A stretch of DNA of 64,000 bases from Bacteroidota bacterium (GCA_021779195.1 JAJYBB010000007.1:1-64000); one strand, 5' to 3'; positions 18,164 to 26,995 are shown, counted from the first letter of the stretch. Made by a program: numbers and translations. The notes: generated by a model from the letters alone, not told the origin.

Positions 18164-19417
18164 TTAAACTATGTTCATTGCCTGCATTTCGGCTGTGTTA
18201 TATTTCCCTGTGGACAAATTTGATTTAATATTCTTGAAAGCTGAAATTGTTTCTTTTACGTCTGCTAATGTGTGAGATGCTGTAGGAATTAAACGTAACA
18301 TCAAAACCCCTTTTGGTACTACCGGATAGGCAACTATGGAACAAAATATATTATAGTTTTCTCTCAGATCAACTACGATATTGGTTCCTTCGGCCACACT
18401 GCCATTGAAATATACCGGAGTAACAGGTGATTGTGTGTGCCCGATGTCAAATCCATCTTCTTTCAGTCCGCTTTGAAGGGCACGGGTAATTTTCCATAAG
18501 TTTTCTTTATGCTCCAGTTGCGTTTGAAGAATTTCTAAGCGTTTTAATGCTCCGAATACCATTGGCATTGGGAGTGATTTTGCAAAAATTTGCGAACGCA
18601 TATTAAATCGCAATGAATCAATGATTTCAACTTCCGAAGCCACGAAAGCTCCAATGCCGGCCATACTTTTAGCAAAAGTCGAAAAATAAATATCTATCTG
18701 ATCCTGAACTCCAAAGTGTTCGCCTGTTCCGGCTCCTGTTTTTCCCATGGTTCCAAAACCGTGTGCATCGTCAATTAAAAGTCTGAATTTAAAATTTTTC
18801 TTTAGTTTTACAATTTCATCGAGCTTACCTAAATCTCCTGCCATACCAAATACACCTTCGGTAATCACAAGCACTCCTCCATCTTGTTCGTCGGCCAGTT
18901 TTGTGGCGCGTTCTAATTGTTTCTTCAGGTTTTCCATATCGTTGTGAGGAAACACGAACCGTTTTCCGATATGAAGTCGTAATCCATCAAGTATGCAGGC
19001 GTGTGATTCCGAATCGTACACAACAACATCTTTTCGGTCTAATAAGGAATCGATGATCGAAACCATGCCCTGATACCCGAAATTCAATAAATAGGACGAA
19101 GGTTTGCCGACAAATTTGGCCAGTTTATGTTCAAGTTCTTTGTGGTATTTTGTTTCGCCCGACATCATACGGGCGCCCATTGGGTAAGCCATTCCGTATT
19201 TCAACGCAGCTTCAGCATCAGCTTTTCTAACTTCAGGATTATTAGCCAGCCCCAGGTAATTATTTAAACTCCAGTTTAGCACTTCTTTTCCGTTAAATCT
19301 CATTCTTGGGGCAATTTCGCCTTCTAATTCTGGAAACATAAAATAACCATCTGCTTTTTGTTGATATTGTCCTAATGGACCTTTTGCTGCTTTTAATCTG
19401 TCGAAAATGTCTACCAT
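18164..19417 (-). CDS. Alpha-oxoamine synthase family PLP acyltransferase, candidate cysteate fatty acyltransferase
   Basis: 417 residues of fold-type I, in the family of serine palmitoyltransferase, KBL and BioF. The PLP lysine is K250 in STFAKSMAGIG. DDAHGFGTMG carries the PLP-binding Asp and His, and ESHACILDG stacks on the cofactor. The N-terminus (IFDRLKAAKGPLGQYQQKADGY) and WSLNNYLGLA match a Bacteroidetes subgroup which, from the literature as I recall it, contains the cysteate acyltransferase of capnine synthesis. The reaction would join L-cysteate with a fatty acyl thioester to give 3-ketocapnine and CO2. Serine palmitoyltransferase is the main alternative; the neighbouring threonine-synthase-like gene argues for cysteate. 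It is the first gene of the operon. Confidence 0.8.
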   Translation of the reverse strand: MVDIFDRLKAAKGPLGQYQQKADGYFMFPELEGEIAPRMRFNGKEVLNWSLNNYLGLANNPEVRKADAEAALKYGMAYPMGARMMSGETKYHKELEHKLAKFVGKPSSYLLNFGYQGMVSIIDSLLDRKDVVVYDSESHACILDGLRLHIGKRFVFPHNDMENLKKQLERATKLADEQDGGVLVITEGVFGMAGDLGKLDEIVKLKKNFKFRLLIDDAHGFGTMGKTGAGTGEHFGVQDQIDIYFSTFAKSMAGIGAFVASEVEIIDSLRFNMRSQIFAKSLPMPMVFGALKRLEILQTQLEHKENLWKITRALQSGLKEDGFDIGHTQSPVTPVYFNGSVAEGTNIVVDLRENYNIFCSIVAYPVVPKGVLMLRLIPTASHTLADVKETISAFKNIKSNLSTGKYNTAEMQAMNIV

Positions 19418-19518
19418 GATATTGATTTTAATAGTTTATATGAATAAGCAAAGAAAGATTATGACCTGATTAGGAAGTTGGTAACACAAAATCATATTCT
19501 TTGCAAATTTTTCAATTG

Positions 19519-19546
19519 CAAAGATAATACTTAATATAACTTCAAA
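19519..19546 (-). promoter_or_regulatory. Candidate promoter of the sulfonolipid-type operon
   Basis: On the minus strand a -7 element TATCTTTG (19519-19526) follows a TTTG (19543-19546) after 16 bases, close to the Bacteroidetes consensus. It is 102 bases upstream of the first operon gene. Confidence 0.5.
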
Positions 19547-19860
19547 AAAAAATATACATAACTTTTATAATAAAGTAATAAGAAATGAAACCACTTACTT
19601 CTCGGCTTGGCTGGTTTAAATACCCTCTTGTTGGTTTTATAACCGTTTTCCGATCAAAATGAAAGTTTCAGTTTCAAACATTGAAACATAAACAGGAAGA
19701 ATGTAAATTTCTTTATTACATTCATTTAATAGAATGATTGATTAGTACTGGAAATAACCTTCAGAGCGTGGGCATTTCTAGAGAGTTATATGGAATTTTA
19801 ATGCTGATTCCGGGCTTATAAAACGAAAGTATGCGATAATCGACCAAGTAAAATTAACGA

Positions 19861-19896
19861 AAGAAGGAAGCTAAAAATTAAATTATCTTCCTTCTT
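19861..19896 (-). terminator. Terminator-like hairpin after the ABC transporter operon
   Basis: Ten-base perfect stem AAGAAGGAAG (19861-19870) with CTTCCTTCTT (19887-19896) and a 16-base AT loop. It lies 45 bases downstream of the permease stop on the minus strand. Confidence 0.55.
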
Positions 19897-19940
19897 AAAC
19901 GTTGAATTTAATCAAATATATTGTTTCAAAACGACCCGAA

Positions 19941-20954
19941 TTATCGTGAACGAATTTCCTTTTTCATAAAAGAAACGTACGACAACACAAAGCATGTTAT
20001 CGTTGCCGCCACAAGTCCGGTTAACTGTGTCCATACCAACAAAAGGCTTTGCGACAAAGGTAACGGACCGGGAATAGCACCATAAAGTTGTTCCTGTGTT
20101 AATGGTCCGAGACTCCGTATATTAGGCATAAGCAAAGTGGTTGTAGCATCGCTAAACAACTGGTTTGGCAAAAGGCGCATTAAAACTGTATGGAGTTGAT
20201 TCAGTGCGATCAACCTTTGTTGAGAAGCAAACTCTATGTTTGAAGGAGAAAGTCCCCTGATAATGAGGTTTACAATCAATGGATAGAATATCGTCAGAAA
20301 AAGCCAGATGGCAATTCCGGCAAGCGCAGCCGTAGCGGGTTGTCTAAATCGAATGGAAAAGAAAATGGAAAGATTCAGCCAAAAAGCAACGTAAAAAATA
20401 TTCAATATGATGAAAAATATGATGCGCCAGAATTCTTCGGCATTGGGTGGAATGCCCAGTGTGATCAGCCCGATTCCCATCACTAAAAAAGCAAGTGCAA
20501 AAAACATAGCTGAAATCACTAATATAGCTCCTGTAAATTTAGCATTGATCACATAATCACGATGAATGGGCTGCGCCAGCATACGGCTCAACGTTCCTCT
20601 GTTCTGTTCAGAATTAATAGCATCAAAACCGAGACTAATACCCAGCAGCGGTCCCAGAAAACCCATAAATACGAAGAATGAAGGCATTGTACCATCCGAT
20701 ATTGTGAAAAGTTTTAAAAAAAAGAACGTATCTGCTCCATTAGCAGACTTTATAGCATTGCCCATGCCAGTCAGTGCAGTATAGATGGAACCAATACCAG
20801 TCAGAATAATTAGGGTTAACATAATAATAAAACGCCAACTCCGTAAATGATCAGAAATTTCTTTTTGAACAATGACCCAAAAAGGATGTCTTACACCATA
20901 TGGATTGCCGAACCAACGGGGCAATGTTGAATTTGTGTGTGCAATTCTTTTCAT
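19941..20954 (-). CDS. ABC-2 type transporter permease
   Basis: 337 residues from the ATG at 20954. The frame extends upstream to 20996, but a strong GGAGG seven bases before this ATG and only one base between the ATPase stop and this ATG decide the start. About six membrane segments are visible, the first at FIIMLTLIILTGIGSIYTAL. The conserved SEQNRGTLSRMLAQPIHRD marks ABC-2/CcmB-like permeases of the NosY/YhaP kind. It forms the membrane channel for the ATPase encoded just upstream. Substrate is unknown. The Shine-Dalgarno site lies inside the last codons of the ATPase gene, so translation is probably coupled. Confidence 0.88.
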   Translation of the reverse strand: MKRIAHTNSTLPRWFGNPYGVRHPFWVIVQKEISDHLRSWRFIIMLTLIILTGIGSIYTALTGMGNAIKSANGADTFFFLKLFTISDGTMPSFFVFMGFLGPLLGISLGFDAINSEQNRGTLSRMLAQPIHRDYVINAKFTGAILVISAMFFALAFLVMGIGLITLGIPPNAEEFWRIIFFIILNIFYVAFWLNLSIFFSIRFRQPATAALAGIAIWLFLTIFYPLIVNLIIRGLSPSNIEFASQQRLIALNQLHTVLMRLLPNQLFSDATTTLLMPNIRSLGPLTQEQLYGAIPGPLPLSQSLLLVWTQLTGLVAATITCFVLSYVSFMKKEIRSR

Positions 20955-20955
20955 C

Positions 20956-21921
20956 TTATTTACCTCCTTCAAAATATTGGTAATAAATATCGTCAAGTCC
21001 GTACTCTTTTTTATGTAAGTAACTTAAAATAAGACCTGAATTTATTAATATTTTTGCAATTTCAGCAGATATATCTGTGTCGGATTCAATACGAAATACA
21101 TCGTTCTCAATCGAAATTTTCCGAATTCCATGAATGGGCAGTAATATTTTTTGCAGTTGCGCCACGCTTACTTTAGCTACGTTTATTTTAGGAGGTTGAG
21201 ATACGCTGACTTCAACCACAAATAGTTGATTGTTAAATAGCTGCTGCGACAATGATTGAATATTCCCTACACCAAGCAATTTGCCATTTATAAAAATTCC
21301 CACCCGATCGCAAACCTGTTGCACTTGATGTAAATTATGCGATGAGAATAACACGGTCAGTCCTTTTTCTCGACTTAATCCAACAATCAGATCAAGAAAT
21401 TCACGCACTCCATTGGGGTCAATGCCTGAAGTGGGTTCATCTAAAACAATGATTTCCGGATTTTTAATCAGCACATCTGCTAGCCCTAAACGTTGGCGCA
21501 TGCCACGCGAATAATTGCCGGTTTTCTTTTTCAAACTATCCGACAGACCAACTTTTTCAAGCAATTGCTCTGCAAGAACGGTAGCTTCAATATCAGGAAT
21601 GCCGTTGAGATGTGCAGTAAACATTAAGTTTTCTAATCCGGTTCGATTATCATAAAAGCCTACATCTTCAGGCAAATATCCTATTTTTCGCTTCACTTCG
21701 ACCGGATAACTGGTGGAATTAATGCCACAAACCTGTACCGAGCCCGAAGTTGGTTCAGTTAGTCCCAATATGGTCAGGATAGTTGTGGATTTACCGGCTC
21801 CGTTAGGTCCCAATAATCCAAAAATTTCTCCTTTGCTAATCTTGAGATTTAACCCATCGACTGCCGTGAATGAACCGTACTTTTTAGTCAGATTGACCAA
21901 TTCGATAACAGTATTATCCAA
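20956..21921 (-). CDS. ABC transporter ATP-binding protein
   Basis: 321 residues starting with TTG at 21919-21921. An AGGAGG seven bases upstream and the stop of the previous gene three bases upstream support this unusual start. The Walker A is GPNGAGKST (38-46), the signature YSRGMRQRLGLA, the Walker B IIVLDEP, and the switch His is in SSHNLHQV. The C-terminal 90 residues resemble the DUF4162 tail of drug/copper-type exporters. It powers the ABC-2 permease encoded downstream. The operon also has a NEW3-domain membrane protein, a grouping found in bacteria and archaea with no settled substrate. Confidence 0.9.
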   Translation of the reverse strand: MDNTVIELVNLTKKYGSFTAVDGLNLKISKGEIFGLLGPNGAGKSTTILTILGLTEPTSGSVQVCGINSTSYPVEVKRKIGYLPEDVGFYDNRTGLENLMFTAHLNGIPDIEATVLAEQLLEKVGLSDSLKKKTGNYSRGMRQRLGLADVLIKNPEIIVLDEPTSGIDPNGVREFLDLIVGLSREKGLTVLFSSHNLHQVQQVCDRVGIFINGKLLGVGNIQSLSQQLFNNQLFVVEVSVSQPPKINVAKVSVAQLQKILLPIHGIRKISIENDVFRIESDTDISAEIAKILINSGLILSYLHKKEYGLDDIYYQYFEGGK

Positions 21922-21924
21922 AAT

Positions 21925-23079
21925 TTACCTCCTTCCATATTTTCGGAAAAGAAAATAAACTACGCCTATCGCGGCAAAAATAATCAGAATACCTATCCAA
22001 CCCCAAAGCAATGAGGTTTCAACCGACATTCTTAACGTTAAGGAAGACGATGTCTGGGAATTATTTGCCTTTATTTCGCTTTCATAATCACCTGGAATGG
22101 CTTTTTTATCCGCTTTAATATGTGCAAATACAGAAACTGAAGCTCCGGGTTGAATCGCATCAATCGTTGTTGGTTCAAAAGATATATCCCAGTTTGAAGG
22201 CACATTTCCTGATAGTTGCACGTTTTGAAGTATTGAAGAACCCGTATTTTGAACCAGAATCTCAATTTTTTTAGAACTTCCGGCTGTAATTTTAGAACTT
22301 AGCAAGCCTGTAGGTGTGGTAAGTCCCATATTATAAGATCCTGTAACTACAACGGACAGGTTCATTGATGTTGAAGTATTTGATGCTTGTGCCACAATTG
22401 GAATTGAATAGGTTCCGGCTTGAATCTGATCGGGTGGCGTAATTTCAATACCGATATTCTGAGATTTGTTTGGGCCTACACTAACAGCGGAAACTTCTTT
22501 GTAATTAGACTTAAAAACCACCTTCCAACCTGAATTAACACGCGCTTGCAACGCATATAACAAACTGTCGGCAGTCATATTCTGCAAATTGGACTGAAAT
22601 GTAAATGTGGTTTTTGATGTGCCTTCCATATTCGACTGATCTGTTGTCAAAACTGTTTTATATATGCCTTGTTTGGCTATTTGCGTAACCAAAGGCAACG
22701 AATACAGACCGCGTGCCACAATATAAAAACGGTAACTTCCTTTGTTGATTTTCAACGGTACATTTACGGTCAGGGTAAAGTTTTTCCGTTCGCCCGGAAG
22801 AACTGAAATGCCGGTTACTTTCCAGCCCCCCGATAACAATGCTGAAGTCCAGCCGCTACGAAGTCCCTTTACCCCAAGTGAGAAATGCTGAATCTGTTTG
22901 CTGTTGTTGATGGCATCAACATCGTAGGTAACCGTCTGACCAGGTGAAACTGAAATGTTGGTGTAAGGGGTGTACAAAAAAACACTGTCGGTCGATACTG
23001 CTGCCGATAGATCAGCTGACCATAAAAAGAAAATAGCAACAATAAATTGCAAGATAACGTTTTTAATGCGCATTGTCAT
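21925..23079 (-). CDS. NEW3-domain membrane-anchored protein of ABC operon
   Basis: 384 residues. A signal peptide (FIVAIFFLWSADLSAA) is followed by three or so NEW3/NPCBM-associated beta domains with repeated pattern VSPGQTVTYDV, VLPGERKNFTLTV and IQPGASVSVFAHI. One C-terminal membrane helix (LLWGWIGILIIFAAIGVVYFL, slightly split here in description) and a basic tail RKYGRR follow. It would face the periplasm and be held in the inner membrane, possibly as the substrate-handling partner of the ABC pair. GGAGG six bases before the ATG at 23079 supports the start. It is the first gene of the operon. Confidence 0.82.
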   Translation of the reverse strand: MTMRIKNVILQFIVAIFFLWSADLSAAVSTDSVFLYTPYTNISVSPGQTVTYDVDAINNSKQIQHFSLGVKGLRSGWTSALLSGGWKVTGISVLPGERKNFTLTVNVPLKINKGSYRFYIVARGLYSLPLVTQIAKQGIYKTVLTTDQSNMEGTSKTTFTFQSNLQNMTADSLLYALQARVNSGWKVVFKSNYKEVSAVSVGPNKSQNIGIEITPPDQIQAGTYSIPIVAQASNTSTSMNLSVVVTGSYNMGLTTPTGLLSSKITAGSSKKIEILVQNTGSSILQNVQLSGNVPSNWDISFEPTTIDAIQPGASVSVFAHIKADKKAIPGDYESEIKANNSQTSSSLTLRMSVETSLLWGWIGILIIFAAIGVVYFLFRKYGRR

Positions 23080-23725
23080 AAAAATCCTCCATTCATTCTA
23101 TTAAACAATTAGTTACTAAATATTTAAAAATCGCGGTGGCAAAGTTATATAAAAGCGCAAATAATGATTCTTTCTATTTTTATGTTCCTATTTGAATTGC
23201 GAAAAAAATACCTATATCTTATTAATTGTCTGATTTTTATGCTCAATAAAAATAAAATCAAACATCGTATAAAAATATATAATCATCGAATTATGAAATA
23301 TTTTTGAGAAATGATTGCAACTTCAACGAGATTATGTTGAAAGAACCAGTACGATTTCAAATGAAAAATGTCGTTTGAGACTGAAAAACTTGATACAAGG
23401 AAAAAAATGAAAATTTTCTTGTACAAAAAGAAATCATGAAAAAGGATTTTGAAAAAAAATATTCAGGTTTAGTGCTAAATCATAATTATTTTATAATTTA
23501 GCAGCCGAAAACAAATTTCAAAATCCTCATGCAATATTCATCCAACTATAAAGGCAATTTGCTCCACAAGTCCGGTAAGGGCTTGTACGAGTGCTGGATG
23601 ATTTAGCTCACCCAATCCTCCTACTGGGAACTTTTACTACCTGCAAAAAAACTGGTTTGCAAAAACAACCTTCGTTTAAATTCACCAATTTTACATCTAT
23701 TATTCCTCCATTCTTCATTTTCAAA
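23080..23725. other. Divergent intergenic region with a short leader ORF
   Basis: 646 bases between divergent operons. The left part is very AT-rich. A 25-codon frame at 23529-23606 (MQYSSNYKGNLLHKSGKGL, then YECWMI) sits in a locally more GC-rich stretch. The activase frame is open from 23591, but the true start is taken as 23726. The short ORF could be a leader peptide, a gene relic or chance. No riboswitch that I can name is present. Confidence 0.4.
23140..23147 (-). promoter_or_regulatory. Candidate -7 element of the NEW3/ABC operon
   Basis: TAACTTTG on the minus strand fits TAnnTTTG, 61 bases upstream of the ATG. A well-spaced -33 TTTG is not clear. Confidence 0.35.
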
Positions 23726-24520
23726 ATGGGTATTATCTTCGATATCAAACGCTTTGCTGTACACGACGGTCCGGGAATCCGTACAACGGTTTTCATGAAA
23801 GGCTGTCCGCTTTCGTGCCAATGGTGCCATAATCCGGAAAGCATAAGTGCGGCTATCTGCACCGTGCCAAAAACCGTTCGGATTGGTAATAAAACTTTTA
23901 CTGAAAATGAAATAGTTGGACGTGAGATGACGGTTGAAGAAGTCATGAAAGAACTGTGCAGGGAAAAAATCTTTATGGAAGAAACTGGAGGTGGTGTAAC
24001 ATTTTCGGGTGGAGAACCGTTGCAACAAGCTGATTTTCTGCAGGAGATGTTGAATGCCTGTAAAGCAGAAAGAATGCATGCAACTGTTGATACTTCGGGT
24101 TTCTCAAGTTGGAAAACACTTGAAAAAATCGCAGAAAACACCGATTTATTTTTGTATGATTTGAAATTAATCGATGACGCTCTTCATAAAACTTATACCG
24201 GAGTATCCAATAAATTGATGCTGGAAAATTTGGAGAAATTGCTTGAAAAAGGGAAAAAAGTTAGGATACGAATCCCTGCGATTCCCGGAATCACATTTAC
24301 CGAAGTAAATATCCAACAAACGCTTAATTATTTATCCAAGCTAAAATTTAAGGTGGAAGGTGTTGATTTGCTACCTTATCACAATACCGCATCGCATAAA
24401 TACGAACGGTTTGGACTGGAGTACAAACTTGGTGAACTCAAGACTATCAAGAAAACTGATTTGGCTGAAACTAAACAACGATTTGAAAAAGCAGGTTTTG
24501 AAGTGAAAATTGGCGGCTGA
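23726..24520 (+). CDS. Glycyl radical enzyme activase (radical SAM)
   Basis: 264 residues from the ATG at 23726. The open frame reaches 23591, but homology begins at MGIIFDIKRFAVHDGPGIRT. The radical SAM cluster motif is CPLSCQWC (CxxxCxxC), followed by HNPES and the SAM-binding GGGVTFSGGEP. The two extra ferredoxin-like clusters found in many GRE activases after HNPES are absent, so this is a short, PflA-like form. It generates the glycyl radical on its partner from SAM in the absence of oxygen. The partner is the dehydratase encoded 69 bases downstream. Confidence 0.92.
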   Translation: MGIIFDIKRFAVHDGPGIRTTVFMKGCPLSCQWCHNPESISAAICTVPKTVRIGNKTFTENEIVGREMTVEEVMKELCREKIFMEETGGGVTFSGGEPLQQADFLQEMLNACKAERMHATVDTSGFSSWKTLEKIAENTDLFLYDLKLIDDALHKTYTGVSNKLMLENLEKLLEKGKKVRIRIPAIPGITFTEVNIQQTLNYLSKLKFKVEGVDLLPYHNTASHKYERFGLEYKLGELKTIKKTDLAETKQRFEKAGFEVKIGG

Positions 24521-24547
24521 TTTTCCTGTCATTTTTTTAAATTTCAA

Positions 24548-24561
24548 AACGTTGGAAAAGT
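24548..24561 (+). repeat. 14-bp arm of an inverted repeat flanking hypD (left)
   Basis: AACGTTGGAAAAGT, the exact reverse complement of 26964-26977 on the other side of hypD. It lies 28 bases before the hypD ATG. It may be an operator or chance. Confidence 0.45.
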
Positions 24562-24589
24562 AAAATCAATAAAATAAACTACAAAAAAT

Positions 24590-26953
24590 ATGACTCCAAG
24601 AATTCAACAATTACGTGAACAAAGCCTGAATGCTGTTTACCGTATCTCGGCTGAAAGAGGCTTATTGATGACAGAGTTTTATAAAAACCATGTCGATCCG
24701 GACGATTCCATTCCCGTACAACGTGCCAAATCATTCGAATATATTTTATCCAATAAATCCATTTGTATCAATGAGTTGGAACTGATTGTCGGCGAACGCG
24801 GTCCTGCTCCTAAAGCCACTCCGACTTATCCGGAAATCACCGTTCACTCCCTGCATGATTTGGAAATACTGCATTCGCGCGAGAAAGTCTGGTTTCGGGT
24901 AGATGACCAAACTCGTTCGTCTTTCGAAAAGACAATTATTCCGTTTTGGAATGGTCGTTCCAACCGCGATCGCATGATGGAAGCCATGACCAGTGAATGG
25001 CACGATGCTTACAATGCCGGAATTTTTACCGAGTTTATGGAGCAACGTGCACCGGGACATACTGTTGCCGGTTATAAGATTTACCGGAAAGGGATGCTTG
25101 ATATTATTCAGGATGTGGAAGAAAGTATGAACTCGCTTGACTTAATCAACGATCCGCTGGCACACGATAAAAAGGAAGAACTCAAGGGCATGAAAATAGT
25201 GGCAAACGCCATGATTTTTTTTGCAAATCGCCATGCTGACAAACTGGAAAAATTAGCCAAAACTGAAACAAATATTGAGCGCAAAGCCGAATTGACAGAA
25301 ATAGCGCGCATTTGCCGTCGTGTTCCGGCTTATGCTCCAGCCACTTTCCACGAAGTGCTGCAACATTATTGGTTTGTGCATTTGGGTGTTGTGACAGAAC
25401 TAAATCCCTGGGATTCGTTTAATCCGGGTCGTTTGGATCAACATTTGAATTCGTATTACCTGAAAGAAATTGCCCAAGGCACTTTGACTAAAGAGCAGGC
25501 AGTAGAATTGCTGGAATCGTTTTGGGTGAAATTCAATAACCATCCTTCGCCACCTAAAATTGGTATTACGGCACTGGAGAGCAGCACTTATACCGATTTT
25601 TGTCTGATTAATCTGGGAGGTGTAAAACCCGATGGAACGGATGCAGTAAACGAAATGACGTATATTTTGCTCGATGTGATTGAGGAAATGCGCTTGCTGC
25701 AACCCAGTTCGATGGTGCAATTGAGCAAATTGAATCCCGATAGTTTTATCGATCGTGCGGTGAAAATTACCAAAACAGGCTTTGGTCAGCCTTCCATTTT
25801 TAACACCGATGCCATTATTCAGGAATTACTGAATCAGGGCAAGAACATCGTGGATGCCCGCAACGGTGGTTGCAGCGGTTGTGTGGAAACAGGAGCTTTT
25901 GGAATCGAAAGTTATATACTGTGCGGATATTTTAATTTGCCCAAAATTCTGGAACTTACGTTGCACAATGGTTTTGATCCCCGAACTCACAAGCAAATCG
26001 GTCTAAAAACCGGCGAGGTTTCGGAATTCAAATCATACCACAATTTATTGGCTGCTTTTAAAGCACAAGTCGAACATTTTGTTCGAATTAAAATTACAGG
26101 CAGCAATGTGATTGAAAATATTTTTATGGAGCATATGCCAACACCTTTCTTGTCGCTTATTATCGACGATTGTGTGGCACGCGGCATGGATTATATTCAG
26201 GGTGGTTCGCGCTACAATACGAACTATATTCAGGGCGTGGGTGTTGGAACAATGACCGATGCATTAACGGCTTTGAAAAAGCATGTATTTGAAGATAAAT
26301 CAATATCTTTACCCGCTTTTGTAGCTGCTTTGGAAAGCAATTTCGAGAATAACGACGAATTACTTTACAAGTTACTTTACAAAACGCCGAAATACGGAAA
26401 CGATGATGAAGTGGCTGACGAGCAGTTGGTGGATGTCTTCAATATTTATTATGATGCAGTGAAAGGGCATAAAAGTCCGCGCGGTGCCGAGTACCGGATT
26501 AACTTGTTGCCAACCACCTGCCATGTGTATTTTGGAAGTGTAATGCATGCCAGTGCCGACGGACGAAAAGCCGGATTGCCTGTTTCGGAAGGCATTTCGC
26601 CGGTGCAGGGTTCGGATAGAAACGGGCCTACTTCGGTGTTAAAATCGGCAGCCAAAATCGATCATTTGCATACCGGTGGGACGTTGCTGAATCAGAAATT
26701 CAGTCCGAATTTTTTTGAAGACGACACCGCCATTCGAAAAGTATCCGGCCTGGTACGCAGTTATTTCCGTATGAATGGTCATCATATTCAGTTCAATGTG
26801 GTGAATGCTTCTACCTTGCGTGATGCACAGAAACATCCGGAGAAATACCGAAATCTGATTGTGCGTGTGGCCGGTTACAGCGACTATTTCAACGACCTGG
26901 GACTGGATTTACAGAATGAGATTATTGAACGGACGGAGCATGACAGTTTTTAA
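24590..26953 (+). CDS. hypD: Glycyl radical enzyme, trans-4-hydroxy-L-proline dehydratase-like
   Basis: 787 residues, the normal length for this family. The thiyl cysteine is C431 with the catalytic acid E433 in GGCSGCVETG. The radical glycine is G762 in RVAGYSDYF. Runs shared with known HypD proteins include FTEFMEQRAPGHTV, TELNPWDSFNPGRLDQHLN, KIGITALESSTYTDF and HIQFNVV. HypD dehydrates trans-4-hydroxyproline to pyrroline-5-carboxylate, which ProC reduces to proline; no proC is in this window. Other dehydratases of the class (glycerol, choline, propanediol) lack this exact GCVETG context. Upstream is its activase; downstream is a proline-specific aminopeptidase, which suits growth on collagen- or cell-wall-type peptides. 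The enzyme is destroyed by oxygen, so the host is an anaerobe. Confidence 0.82.
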   Translation: MTPRIQQLREQSLNAVYRISAERGLLMTEFYKNHVDPDDSIPVQRAKSFEYILSNKSICINELELIVGERGPAPKATPTYPEITVHSLHDLEILHSREKVWFRVDDQTRSSFEKTIIPFWNGRSNRDRMMEAMTSEWHDAYNAGIFTEFMEQRAPGHTVAGYKIYRKGMLDIIQDVEESMNSLDLINDPLAHDKKEELKGMKIVANAMIFFANRHADKLEKLAKTETNIERKAELTEIARICRRVPAYAPATFHEVLQHYWFVHLGVVTELNPWDSFNPGRLDQHLNSYYLKEIAQGTLTKEQAVELLESFWVKFNNHPSPPKIGITALESSTYTDFCLINLGGVKPDGTDAVNEMTYILLDVIEEMRLLQPSSMVQLSKLNPDSFIDRAVKITKTGFGQPSIFNTDAIIQELLNQGKNIVDARNGGCSGCVETGAFGIESYILCGYFNLPKILELTLHNGFDPRTHKQIGLKTGEVSEFKSYHNLLAAFKAQVEHFVRIKITGSNVIENIFMEHMPTPFLSLIIDDCVARGMDYIQGGSRYNTNYIQGVGVGTMTDALTALKKHVFEDKSISLPAFVAALESNFENNDELLYKLLYKTPKYGNDDEVADEQLVDVFNIYYDAVKGHKSPRGAEYRINLLPTTCHVYFGSVMHASADGRKAGLPVSEGISPVQGSDRNGPTSVLKSAAKIDHLHTGGTLLNQKFSPNFFEDDTAIRKVSGLVRSYFRMNGHHIQFNVVNASTLRDAQKHPEKYRNLIVRVAGYSDYFNDLGLDLQNEIIERTEHDSF

Positions 26954-26962
26954 AATTTCATC

Positions 26963-26995
26963 AACTTTTCCAACGTTCTAAACTTAGGAAAAGTT
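26963..26995 (+). terminator. Hairpin between hypD and the aminopeptidase gene
   Basis: Nine-base perfect stem AACTTTTCC (26963-26971) with GGAAAAGTT (26987-26995), loop of 15 bases. It lacks a U-run, so it may be an attenuator or processing site rather than a full terminator. Its left arm also belongs to the inverted repeat around hypD. Confidence 0.45.

Larger units (their letters stand above)
19418..19940. other. Intergenic region with operon promoter and terminator
   Basis: No gene is seen in these 523 bases. They hold the candidate promoter at 19519-19546 and the terminator hairpin at 19861-19896. The middle (about 19580-19850) shows nothing I recognise. Confidence 0.5.

Noticed and set aside
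18164-19417. Glycine C-acetyltransferase (KBL) or serine palmitoyltransferase
   Set aside because: No threonine dehydrogenase or sphingolipid genes are beside it, and the threonine-synthase-like neighbour favours cysteate as substrate. This is not fully excluded.
23521-23650. Riboswitch or tRNA-like RNA in the GC-richer patch before the activase
   Set aside because: No T-loop sequence, clover-leaf or known aptamer core could be found.
23591-23725. Longer activase start at 23591
   Set aside because: The extra 45 residues do not match the family and include the non-conserved leader; MGIIFDIKRFAVHDGPG is the usual beginning.
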